Assembly (NCBI GenBank): GCA_025362915.1 | Contig: JANYEU010000156.1 | Coordinates: forward strand, 1-5,016 | DNA: 5,016 nucleotides | Source of the DNA: Chitinophagaceae bacterium | GTDB lineage: Bacteria; Bacteroidota; Bacteroidia; Chitinophagales; Chitinophagaceae | Direction: 5' to 3' | Shown: piece after piece, positions 1 to 4,881 of the stretch | Layout: the number at the start of each line of letters is the position of its first letter | How positions within the stretch are numbered: position 1 is the first letter of the stretch | Made by a program: the position numbers and the translations under genes | The notes under the pieces: generated by a model | The model's database searches: none | Seen by the model: only the letters and a program-made list of their open reading frames with translations | What the model was told of the DNA's origin: nothing

Positions 1-150
1 CACGGGTAAATTCAATTGAATTTATGTCATGAGACACGTCAACACGAATAATTTCAATTGAATTTATGTCATACGACACGAGAAGATGGGTAAATTCAAT
101 TGAATTTATGTCATACGATACGTCTACACGAGTAAATTCAATTGAATTTA
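1..150. repeat. 42-bp tandem repeat array with 18-bp palindromic core
   Basis: Four copies of TAAATTCAATTGAATTTA lie at 7-24, 49-66, 91-108 and 133-150, spaced exactly 42 bp apart. The core is a perfect 18-bp palindrome in copies 1, 3 and 4; copy 2 has one A-to-T change at position 52. The first three copies continue with TGTCAT and an 18-bp segment (31-48, 73-90, 115-132). These segments are themselves related (consensus roughly ACGACACGTCAACACGAG), so the whole 42-bp unit is repeated. Copy 4 diverges after position 150. Bases 1-6 (CACGGG) match the end of a unit, so the array continues beyond the left edge. Function is unknown. It could be a binding-site array for a DNA-binding protein or a minisatellite. 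Confidence 0.9.
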
Positions 151-153
151 TAT

Positions 154-272
154 GTATTTAGATAATTGGGGCTTACAAAAGGGTCTATTGGGTTGATAAT
201 GGGATGATTGGAGGAGGGAAAAGGAGTTGATGGATTGGGAGATAGATTATACTTTATGCTTCTCCATAATCT
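154..272. other. Non-coding stretch with repeated G-runs
   Basis: No convincing gene is seen between the tandem array and the remnant at 303. The + strand carries GGG or longer runs at 168-171, 181-183, 190-192, 201-203, 216-218 and 237-239 in a purine-rich setting. Runs are separated by 6 to 18 bases, so a G-quadruplex would need long loops and is only a weak possibility. A minus-strand frame crosses the region, but its product is low-complexity (rich in Pro, Ser and Asn) and it ends inside the tandem array, so it is not called. Confidence 0.4.
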
Positions 273-278
273 TTGCGC

Positions 279-306
279 CACTGCGAGATACGAAGTAGCG
301 GTATGA
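279..306 (+). repeat. Possible diverged copy of a dispersed Bacteroidota repeat
   Basis: The segment CACTGCGAGATACGAAGTAG and following bases resemble interspersed repeats common in Bacteroidota genomes, of the type CATTGCGAGnnACGAAGCAATC, whose translation gives the familiar spurious HCEERS-like peptide. Here the same frame reads RHCEIRSSG just before the remnant reading frame. The match is from memory of that motif and is partial. Only one copy lies in the window, so repetition cannot be shown here. Confidence 0.35.
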
Positions 307-593
307 TGAATGCCCCATTTGTAGATAAACACAGGAATATCCCAGTATATAGCCCTGATGTTTTTGATACTGTTTACAGCAATATGCGCTACATGGGCTC
401 TTCTTCCATAGTATGGTCAAATCCTTATGTACTTACCGGCCCTCCACCCCAAACCATCATCAAGGATGGTCAAACCAGTGGTTATCTGTTTTATAAGCCC
501 AACCAATTGGTAGAGGTTAAATTAACAACACTAAATAAATGTGGCACTAACCAAACCTATTTTGACTTTATACCGAGAGGTAAATGGAAATAG
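303..593 (+). pseudogene. Probable C-terminal remnant of an exported Ig/PKD-like protein
   Basis: The frame is open from just after a TAA at 267-269. The only start that would include the 5' part is TTG at 273, which lies in repeat-like sequence. The first ATGs are at 303 and 306, with no recognisable ribosome binding site, and there is no signal peptide. From ATG 303 the product is 96 residues. Its second half reads as alternating beta strands ending in KLTTLNKCGTNQTYFDFIPR, a pattern typical of the last strands of Ig- or PKD-like domains in large secreted Bacteroidota proteins (family inference, not a database match). The N-terminal part of such a protein and any type IX sorting domain are missing. 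The likeliest reading is a fragment whose upstream portion was lost at the repeat-rich region. A genuine small hypothetical protein is the alternative. It faces the PAP2 gene tail to tail, 38 bp away. Confidence 0.35.
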
Positions 594-631
594 GGATTAA
601 TAGTGCAGGGGGTTATTCCGTGGTAATGAGA

Positions 632-1339
632 TTAAACTGTTTTCAGCCAATGGGCAAGAAATGTGATGATATTTCGGGTACTGATAAACATATCGGCAAT
701 CTGGTAGGTAAGCAAAAAAAACAACGGATAAAAGACATGTTCCTTATACTTGCTGGCCTTTAGTAATCTTCGGGAAACATTGATCTCGAAATAGTTTAAA
801 TTGAACACCATTATCGTTAGAACCCCAACCAAGGCACCTCCTAAAATGTCTGAAGGATAGTGCAGCCCAAGATAAACCCGCGGAAAAGCTATAAACACCG
901 TTGTATAGAGAAGGGCTACCACGCCCACTTTCCTGGAAGAATAAAGTAAGCCCGCAGAAAGGGCGAAAAACAATGTGGCGTGATCGCTGGGAAAGGAACT
1001 AAGGTTATCGAATAAATCTTTATTGAAGGAGTATGCAGATACCAAGTGATTTTCAGGATTCAGTATGGGTCTAGCACGGTAAGGTAGTTTGTTTGCCAAG
1101 ATACGAACGATAAACATGCCTACAAAGCTTCCCAACAGGGTGGAAATTATATGCTCCCTATTATCTCCCTGCGAGTTTTTTTCCTTAAACCATACCCACC
1201 AAAGTCCGGTCATTAGCATACCGCCTTTTAGCATTTGACAATTAGAAAGAAAGACAATTGCCTCATCAAACGCAACTGATTTATGTGAAAATTGGTTTAC
1301 AAAATGAATGATGTGGCTATCGAATCCGTTGAGAGGCAT
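632..1339 (-). CDS. PAP2-family membrane phosphatase (undecaprenyl-diphosphatase-like)
   Basis: This 235-residue protein belongs to the type 2 phosphatidic acid phosphatase superfamily, integral membrane enzymes that hydrolyse lipid phosphates. The three active-site motifs are visible. Motif 1 is K84-x5-R90-P91 (the usual spacing is x6). Motif 2 is S115-F-P-S-D-H120, with the PSDH form common in BcrC-type enzymes. Motif 3 is R154-x5-H160-x3-D164, in which the usual Ser before the Arg is Pro153. Hydrophobic segments lie at about 64-82, 121-135, 137-153, 163-180 and 203-220, as expected for a polytopic protein with its active site at the membrane surface. Undecaprenyl pyrophosphate recycling is the best guess; a general lipid phosphatase is possible. 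The ATG start sits about 14 bp downstream of an exact TAnnTTTG box, giving a very short leader. It is transcribed separately from the carbonic anhydrase gene behind it, since a terminator lies between them. Confidence 0.88.
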   Translation of the reverse strand: MPLNGFDSHIIHFVNQFSHKSVAFDEAIVFLSNCQMLKGGMLMTGLWWVWFKEKNSQGDNREHIISTLLGSFVGMFIVRILANKLPYRARPILNPENHLVSAYSFNKDLFDNLSSFPSDHATLFFALSAGLLYSSRKVGVVALLYTTVFIAFPRVYLGLHYPSDILGGALVGVLTIMVFNLNYFEINVSRRLLKASKYKEHVFYPLFFLLTYQIADMFISTRNIITFLAHWLKTV

Positions 1340-1353
1340 AGAATCTGTTTCTT

Positions 1354-1384
1354 CAAAAATAATAGCTGAAACCGATATGACAAA
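1354..1384 (-). promoter_or_regulatory. Bacteroidota-type promoter for the PAP2 gene
   Basis: On the minus strand, TTTG (1384-1381) is followed after 19 bases by TATTTTTG (1361-1354). This matches the Bacteroidota primary sigma factor consensus TTTG-N19-21-TAnnTTTG exactly. The -7 box ends 14 bp before the ATG at 1339, so the leader would be only about 8-10 nt. It begins 17 bp past the carbonic anhydrase terminator. Confidence 0.7.
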
Positions 1385-1401
1385 ATGAGATATTGGTATA
1401 T

Positions 1402-1432
1402 AAAAAAAAAGGCTGCCCTTTTGAGACAGCCT
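1402..1432 (-). terminator. Rho-independent terminator of the sulP-carbonic anhydrase operon
   Basis: On the minus strand AGGCTGTC (1432-1425) pairs with the arm ending CAGCCT (1415-1410 and flanking bases). This gives a GC-rich stem of about 8 bp, including one G-U pair, and a short A-rich loop. It is followed by a run of nine T (A1402-A1410 on the + strand). It starts about 22 bp after the carbonic anhydrase stop codon. On the + strand the downstream side is CTCTTTTAGTTT, so weak bidirectional activity is possible. Confidence 0.85.
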
Positions 1433-1453
1433 CTTTTAGTTTACAATAAGAAA

Positions 1454-2086
1454 CTACAAATTATCATACTGATAAAAAGGATCTATTTGGCTACCAGCAG
1501 GTAATTCGAAAATAGGATTTATGATGCCATTCTCCAAACCATAAATCCATCCGTGCAAATGGGGTCGCTGGTGATTTTTCCATGCCGACTGAACAATAGA
1601 GGTTTTTGCCAAATTGTGTACTTGCTCTATTACATTAATTTCAATCAGCTTATTTAATCGATCAGTTTCATTGGTTGCAGTATCCACTTCATCTTTGTGA
1701 ATGCGATATACGTCCTTAATATTCCGCAGCCACTTGTCTATTATGCCTAAAGATTGCTGCGTCATGGCGGCTTTCACCCCTCCACAACCGTAATGTCCGC
1801 AAACAATAATGTGCTTTACCTTCAATACTTCTACCGAATATTGTAGCACACTCAGTAAGTTTAAATCGGTATGCACTACCATATTCGCAATGTTTCGGTG
1901 CACAAATATTTCTCCTGGCTGTGTGCCCGTTATCTTATCCGCAGGCACACGGCTATCGCTACAACCAATCCACAAAAACTCTGGGGTTTGTATGTGTGCC
2001 AACCGTGAAAAGAACTCAGGATCATCTTCTAATTGTTCTTTTGCCCACGCCTTATTTTCTAATAAGAGCTTTTCATATATTTCCAT
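1454..2086 (-). CDS. can: Beta-class carbonic anhydrase
   Basis: This 210-residue enzyme catalyses the zinc-dependent interconversion of CO2 and bicarbonate in the cytoplasm. The beta-class signature is complete: C42-S-D44-S-R46 and H98-Y-G-C101-G-G give the zinc ligands Cys42, His98 and Cys101 and the Asp44-Arg46 dyad. The protein aligns by eye along most of its length with Escherichia coli Can (for example FLWIGCSDSRVP, GEIFVHRN and HIIVCGHYGCGGV), and its length is close to the usual 220 residues. Trp39, Arg64 and Tyr182 correspond to the non-catalytic bicarbonate site of the allosteric Can/HICA group, so bicarbonate inhibition at low pH is expected (family inference). It is the second gene of an operon, starting 28 bp after the SulP stop codon. 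The leader is AT-rich without a clear Shine-Dalgarno, as usual in Bacteroidota. No signal peptide is present. Confidence 0.96.
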   Translation of the reverse strand: MEIYEKLLLENKAWAKEQLEDDPEFFSRLAHIQTPEFLWIGCSDSRVPADKITGTQPGEIFVHRNIANMVVHTDLNLLSVLQYSVEVLKVKHIIVCGHYGCGGVKAAMTQQSLGIIDKWLRNIKDVYRIHKDEVDTATNETDRLNKLIEINVIEQVHNLAKTSIVQSAWKNHQRPHLHGWIYGLENGIINPIFELPAGSQIDPFYQYDNL

Positions 2087-2114
2087 TTCTAAATGTTTTT
2101 TGTTGTTATGAATA

Positions 2115-3680
2115 TTATGCGATTAATGCTTGTGGTATATTAAAAAGAAGGTGCAATGATTTGTAATTACTCTTCTTCATCTCTACCCGAATGTTTTTTA
2201 AATGTGCGTGAAGCATAAAATTATTTATCTCCTCGATGATGTCCTTGTCAATAAAGTCTGCACGAGTGGCATCAATTATTACGTAGGCATTTGCTGGCAC
2301 CGACTCTAGTTTCTTCTTGATGATTGGTTTATTCAAGAAGGAAACATCTTTTCTAAGCCGTATCAAATAATTATTTTGATCGTTCACCACCATGATTGCC
2401 GACTTAAAGTTACTTCTTATCAAAAAGAATAATCCTACCGCAATGCCAACCAGTATCCCTATCAATAAATCGGTCATCAGGATGGCAACTATCGTTGCTA
2501 CAAAAGGAATAAACTGATCCCATCCCTTGCTATAAAACTCCTTAAACAATGGGATCTTAGCCAACTTATAGCCAGTAAATACAAGTATGGCGGCCAATGA
2601 TGCCAACGGAATCTTATTGATTAAAGTAGGAATAAGGAATACAAATAATAGCAGGAATGCGCCGTGCAAAATGGTAGAAACCTTACTCTTGGCACCAGAA
2701 GCTACGTTTGCAGAGCCGCGCACAATAACAGAAGTAAGCGGAAGTCCGCCGATCAATCCACTAACAATATTGCCAACACCTTGTGCTTTTAGCTCTTGGT
2801 TTGTAGGCGTAACCCTTTTCAGTGGATCTAATTTATCTACCGCCTCAATGCCCAATAAAGTTTCCAAACTTGCCACCACTGCCAACGTTAAAGCCGTTTT
2901 CCATACCTCAGGATTTAGGATATAGCTAAACTTCGGAAACGTGAAGAAGGAAAAGAAGTGATTGATATTGGTTGCGATAGGTAGGTTTACCAGCTCCTTA
3001 CCTTTTAATGCCACAGTAGGATTGGAATTTATTAAATATTGATTGATTAAAGCACCCAATATTACCACAACCAATGGTCCGGGGATGTATTTGAATACAA
3101 GCTGCTTCTTGAAAACAGGCGTTTCCCAAAGGGTTAAAATACCTATTGATAAGACACCTATCACAATTGCAGCCAGCGAAAACGCGCCCAAAGCATTGGA
3201 TAGTTCTGAAAAGGTATTGGCGTTATCGCTTTGCTTAAAGTTTTCATCTCCTGCAAAGTCTGCATCGTAGCCAACCAAATGAGGCATTTGTTTCAATATC
3301 AGAATAAGACCAATGGCAGCCAACATCCCTTTGATAACCGAATTGGGGATATAATCGCCAATGATACCCGCATTTAAAAATCCAAGTGCCAACTGAAATA
3401 CGCCTGCAATAACTACGGCTACCAAGAAGGCATCATAAAACTGGAGTTTGCCAATAGCCATGGCAACAATGGCAGTAAGACCAGCAGCAGGACCACTCAC
3501 ACTCAGTTGCGAGCCACTAAGCAAACCAACCACAACACCACCAACTATACCGGCGATGATACCCGAAAAAAGAGGTGCACCACTAGCCAAGGCAATGCCA
3601 AGGCATAACGGTAGTGCAACCAGTAATACAACGATTGAAGCAGGCGCATCGGCACCTACACTTTGAAAATATTTTTTCAT
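2115..3680 (-). CDS. SulP-family anion transporter with STAS domain, likely bicarbonate
   Basis: This 521-residue polytopic inner-membrane protein belongs to the SulP/SLC26 family. The transmembrane core spans about 14-422. It includes the TM3 segment S60-V-S-G-P-A-A-G-L, the TM8 segment S271-L-E273-T-L-L-G-I-E-A-V-D, and the TM10 region G311-G-L-P-L-T-S-V-I-V-R321-G-S-A-N-V-A-S-G-A, equivalent to the family's conserved RS..N...G element. Residues about 430-521 form a cytoplasmic STAS-like domain, with the beta strand and loop YVIIDATRADFID at 466-478. Substrate cannot be read from sequence alone, because SulP proteins carry sulfate, bicarbonate, dicarboxylates or chloride. The carbonic anhydrase gene 28 bp downstream in the same transcript points to bicarbonate import. 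The ATG at 3680 gives a family-typical N-terminus. Upstream lie an 18-bp palindrome and four 21-bp repeats that may regulate the operon. Confidence 0.93.
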   Translation of the reverse strand: MKKYFQSVGADAPASIVVLLVALPLCLGIALASGAPLFSGIIAGIVGGVVVGLLSGSQLSVSGPAAGLTAIVAMAIGKLQFYDAFLVAVVIAGVFQLALGFLNAGIIGDYIPNSVIKGMLAAIGLILILKQMPHLVGYDADFAGDENFKQSDNANTFSELSNALGAFSLAAIVIGVLSIGILTLWETPVFKKQLVFKYIPGPLVVVILGALINQYLINSNPTVALKGKELVNLPIATNINHFFSFFTFPKFSYILNPEVWKTALTLAVVASLETLLGIEAVDKLDPLKRVTPTNQELKAQGVGNIVSGLIGGLPLTSVIVRGSANVASGAKSKVSTILHGAFLLLFVFLIPTLINKIPLASLAAILVFTGYKLAKIPLFKEFYSKGWDQFIPFVATIVAILMTDLLIGILVGIAVGLFFLIRSNFKSAIMVVNDQNNYLIRLRKDVSFLNKPIIKKKLESVPANAYVIIDATRADFIDKDIIEEINNFMLHAHLKNIRVEMKKSNYKSLHLLFNIPQALIA

Positions 3681-3714
3681 TAGATTAAGATTAATTTAAT
3701 TAATTGAAATTAGC

Positions 3715-3732
3715 TTACCCCAAATGGGGTAA
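3715..3732. promoter_or_regulatory. Perfect palindrome upstream of sulP, candidate operator
   Basis: TTACCCC (3715-3721) and GGGGTAA (3726-3732) are exact inverted copies separated by AAAT. The GC-rich core stands out in an AT-rich intergenic region, 34 bp before the sulP start codon. It could be a dimeric repressor operator near the promoter or a hairpin in the sulP leader. No T-run follows on the minus strand, so it is not an intrinsic terminator. No exact TAnnTTTG box was found for sulP. A weak candidate (TTG at about 3738-3736 and TAATTTCA near 3712-3705 on the minus strand) would place the palindrome between the two boxes. Confidence 0.6.
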
Positions 3733-3742
3733 CACCAACTGT

Positions 3743-3826
3743 GTTATTCGACGCATCGAACTGGCAATTTGACGCATCAAAGTGGTAATTCGACACATCA
3801 AATTAGTTATTCGACACATCAAAGTT
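3743..3826. repeat. Four 21-bp direct repeats upstream of the sulP operon
   Basis: Four contiguous units at 3743-3763, 3764-3784, 3785-3805 and 3806-3826 have consensus GTWATTCGACRCATCAAAGTK, with no spacer between them. Units 3 and 4 agree at 18 of 21 positions, and units 1 and 4 at 17 of 21. Each unit contains a small dyad of 5-bp arms around a 4-bp centre: TTCGA/TCGAA in unit 1, TTTGA/TCAAA in unit 2 and TTCGA/TCAAA in units 3 and 4. The array lies between the sulP start and the 3' end of the small acidic-protein gene. Period 21 equals two helical turns, so equivalent sites would face the same side of the DNA. Function is not known. Confidence 0.85.
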
Positions 3827-3851
3827 TACCTTTGAAAATACATTGATGAAT

Positions 3852-3876
3852 AAAAATCAGAACATTCTATCTGATT
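3852..3876 (-). terminator. Probable weak intrinsic terminator of the small acidic-protein gene
   Basis: On the minus strand, immediately after the TAG stop, AATCAGA (3876-3870) and TCTGATT (3861-3855) form a perfect 7-bp stem with an 8-nt loop, running into TTT (3854-3852). The stem is AT-rich and the T-run short, so efficiency is probably modest. Its position directly after the stop codon supports the call. Confidence 0.55.
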
Positions 3877-4191
3877 CTAGCAATTGGGAGGAGGCGTTTG
3901 CACTTCGGCAGCATGGTTTAATGGCAATAAAACGCTGAAGTCAATATAAGTAGGAATAAGAATTTCTTTTGGTTGATAAACAACGTCCTCAAAGGATAGA
4001 AATTCAAATTTCAATTTGAAATCTATTTTTTTGGAGAAATCGGCAGTCGTATCACTGTCATCATCATCATCCTTATTATTGGCAGTCTGATTATTTTGTT
4101 GAGCCAGCAATAATTCACTAGCTTCCTTCACCGGAAAAATTACCAGTGAAAGAAGTATGATGAAGACAATATTGATAACTACTCTACTCAT
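3877..4191 (-). CDS. Small membrane-anchored or exported acidic hypothetical protein
   Basis: I do not recognise this gene. The preferred ATG at 4191 gives 104 residues. A hydrophobic stretch at about 4-20 (VVINIVFIILLSLVIF) acts as a signal anchor or signal peptide. It is followed by a Gln/Asn-rich linker, a run of five Asp at 41-45, a Lys/Phe-rich stretch (KKIDFKLKFEF) and a C-terminal tail ending PPPNC. The region after the anchor should lie in the periplasm. The frame is open farther upstream to an ATG at 4206 and a TTG at 4221, but an exact TAnnTTTG box covers the 4206 ATG and would lie inside the gene if either were used, so the 4191 start is favoured. The only cysteine in the 104-residue form is the last residue; there is no lipobox. 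A weak terminator follows the stop codon. It is divergent from the barrel gene at 4384. Confidence 0.6.
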   Translation of the reverse strand: MSRVVINIVFIILLSLVIFPVKEASELLLAQQNNQTANNKDDDDDSDTTADFSKKIDFKLKFEFLSFEDVVYQPKEILIPTYIDFSVLLPLNHAAEVQTPPPNC

Positions 4192-4199
4192 GTATCGGA

Positions 4200-4233
4200 C
4201 AAACATAAGGCAACCAGACAAGCTTATGGCAAT
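4200..4233 (-). promoter_or_regulatory. Probable promoter of the small acidic-protein gene
   Basis: On the minus strand TATGTTTG (4207-4200) is an exact TAnnTTTG match. ATTG (4233-4230) lies 22 bases upstream, a slightly long and imperfect -33 element. Transcription would begin only a few bases before the ATG at 4191, giving a nearly leaderless message. Confidence 0.45.
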
Positions 4234-4346
4234 ATAGGTTGGTAAAAAAAGCTTAAAAATACCTTAAATAGATTAAGACCCTTTATTCAACTTTTAATTT
4301 TTCCGATTAAAGGAAAAAGTTCTTTTGTATGCTTTCCCATAACTTT

Positions 4347-4365
4347 CAGCCAGTATTTTTGGCTG
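4347..4365 (+). promoter_or_regulatory. -7 box inside a dyad upstream of the barrel gene
   Basis: TATTTTTG at 4354-4361 matches the Bacteroidota -7 consensus TAnnTTTG exactly and lies 22 bp before the ATG at 4384. The only clear TTTG upstream (4324-4327) is 26 bases away, too far for the normal spacing; TTTC at 4333-4336 gives 17 bases. The box is enclosed by the inverted repeat CAGCC (4347-4351) and GGCTG (4361-4365), which could be an operator or a chance dyad. Confidence 0.45.
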
Positions 4366-4383
4366 GTTCAAGACTAACTAATT

Positions 4384-4881
4384 ATGAATAGAAAATCCTT
4401 ACTGCTATCCCTTTACCTATTGTTTACATCGGCACTTTTTTCTCAAGTTACTTATCCCAAGATTGTTCCTTTTGCTAGCGTGGTACATCCAATTGTTACC
4501 ATTAGTAATGACAATCCTAGTTATAATTTCAAGGACTACTACCAAGTTGGTTTTCCTACTGGCATCAATGTATGGAAGACCGCTAAGATTGGTTACTCCC
4601 TCCAGTTCATTCCGGTAATACGCACAGAGAGGGGCGTTAGCAAAATGAGCAATTTCATTTTTCATCCAGGCGTATTGGTTGCCCTCGGCAATGGCTATAC
4701 ATTTGCTGGAAGATTGGCTTTTGAAAGCAGTGGGAGATTTGGATTCACACCTGTATTCAGTAAGATTGTTGTGAAAGGAAAGTTCAGCAATTTCTACATA
4801 GGTATCCCTTTACCAGTTAGATTGGGGAATGATAAACCCATCTCTTTTTCGCCAAGCATAGAAACTGGGTTTACATTCTAA
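4384..4881 (+). CDS. Putative small outer-membrane beta-barrel protein
   Basis: The 165-residue product starts with a clear Sec signal peptide: a basic N-terminus (MNRK), a hydrophobic core LLLSLYLLFTSALF, and probable cleavage near SQ at 20-21. The rest consists of alternating polar and hydrophobic stretches consistent with about seven or eight antiparallel beta strands, for example YYQVGFPTGINVW, IGYSLQFIPVIR, GYTFAGRLAFES and FYIGIPLPVRLG. It ends in GFTF, and a terminal Phe is the usual outer-membrane insertion signal of barrel proteins. No specific family or substrate can be assigned. The ATG is supported by the signal peptide and the upstream -7 box. The stop codon TAA is directly followed by the end of an insertion sequence. 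Because the protein still ends in Phe it is probably complete, but a truncation that happens to end this way cannot be excluded. Confidence 0.75.
   Translation: MNRKSLLLSLYLLFTSALFSQVTYPKIVPFASVVHPIVTISNDNPSYNFKDYYQVGFPTGINVWKTAKIGYSLQFIPVIRTERGVSKMSNFIFHPGVLVALGNGYTFAGRLAFESSGRFGFTPVFSKIVVKGKFSNFYIGIPLPVRLGNDKPISFSPSIETGFTF

Noticed and set aside
1..150. CRISPR array
   Set aside because: The segments between the conserved cores are only 18 bp and clearly related to each other, the core is a full palindrome, and no cas gene is present.
138..332. Minus-strand reading frame of 64 codons
   Set aside because: Its product is low-complexity, it ends inside the tandem array, and it has no supporting promoter or domain.
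594..631. Terminator between the remnant and the PAP2 gene
   Set aside because: Only an imperfect short inverted repeat around TTATTCC/GGTAAT is present, with mismatches and no T-run.
1809..2166. Plus-strand open frames opposite the carbonic anhydrase gene
   Set aside because: They are antisense to a strongly conserved gene, give Cys/Ser-rich products without domain character, and have no promoter signal.
2587..3666. Plus-strand open frames opposite the SulP gene
   Set aside because: They are complements of hydrophobic-codon-rich transporter sequence and show no independent coding features.
2115..3680. Annotation as sulfate permease
   Set aside because: SulP membership alone does not define substrate, and no sulfate-assimilation gene is nearby. 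The carbonic anhydrase partner favours bicarbonate.
3827..3834. Plus-strand TACCTTTG, an exact -7 box match just after the 21-bp array
   Set aside because: The best -33 candidate is TTAG (3803-3806), which is imperfect, and no + strand gene follows; transcription would run antisense to the small acidic-protein gene. An antisense RNA is possible but unsupported.
4293..4318. AT-rich hairpins (TTTTTCC/GGAAAAA and TTTAAT/ATTAAA) as a terminator or riboswitch
   Set aside because: The two stems overlap and compete, the region is between divergent promoters with no gene ending into it, and such pairings are common by chance in AT-rich DNA.
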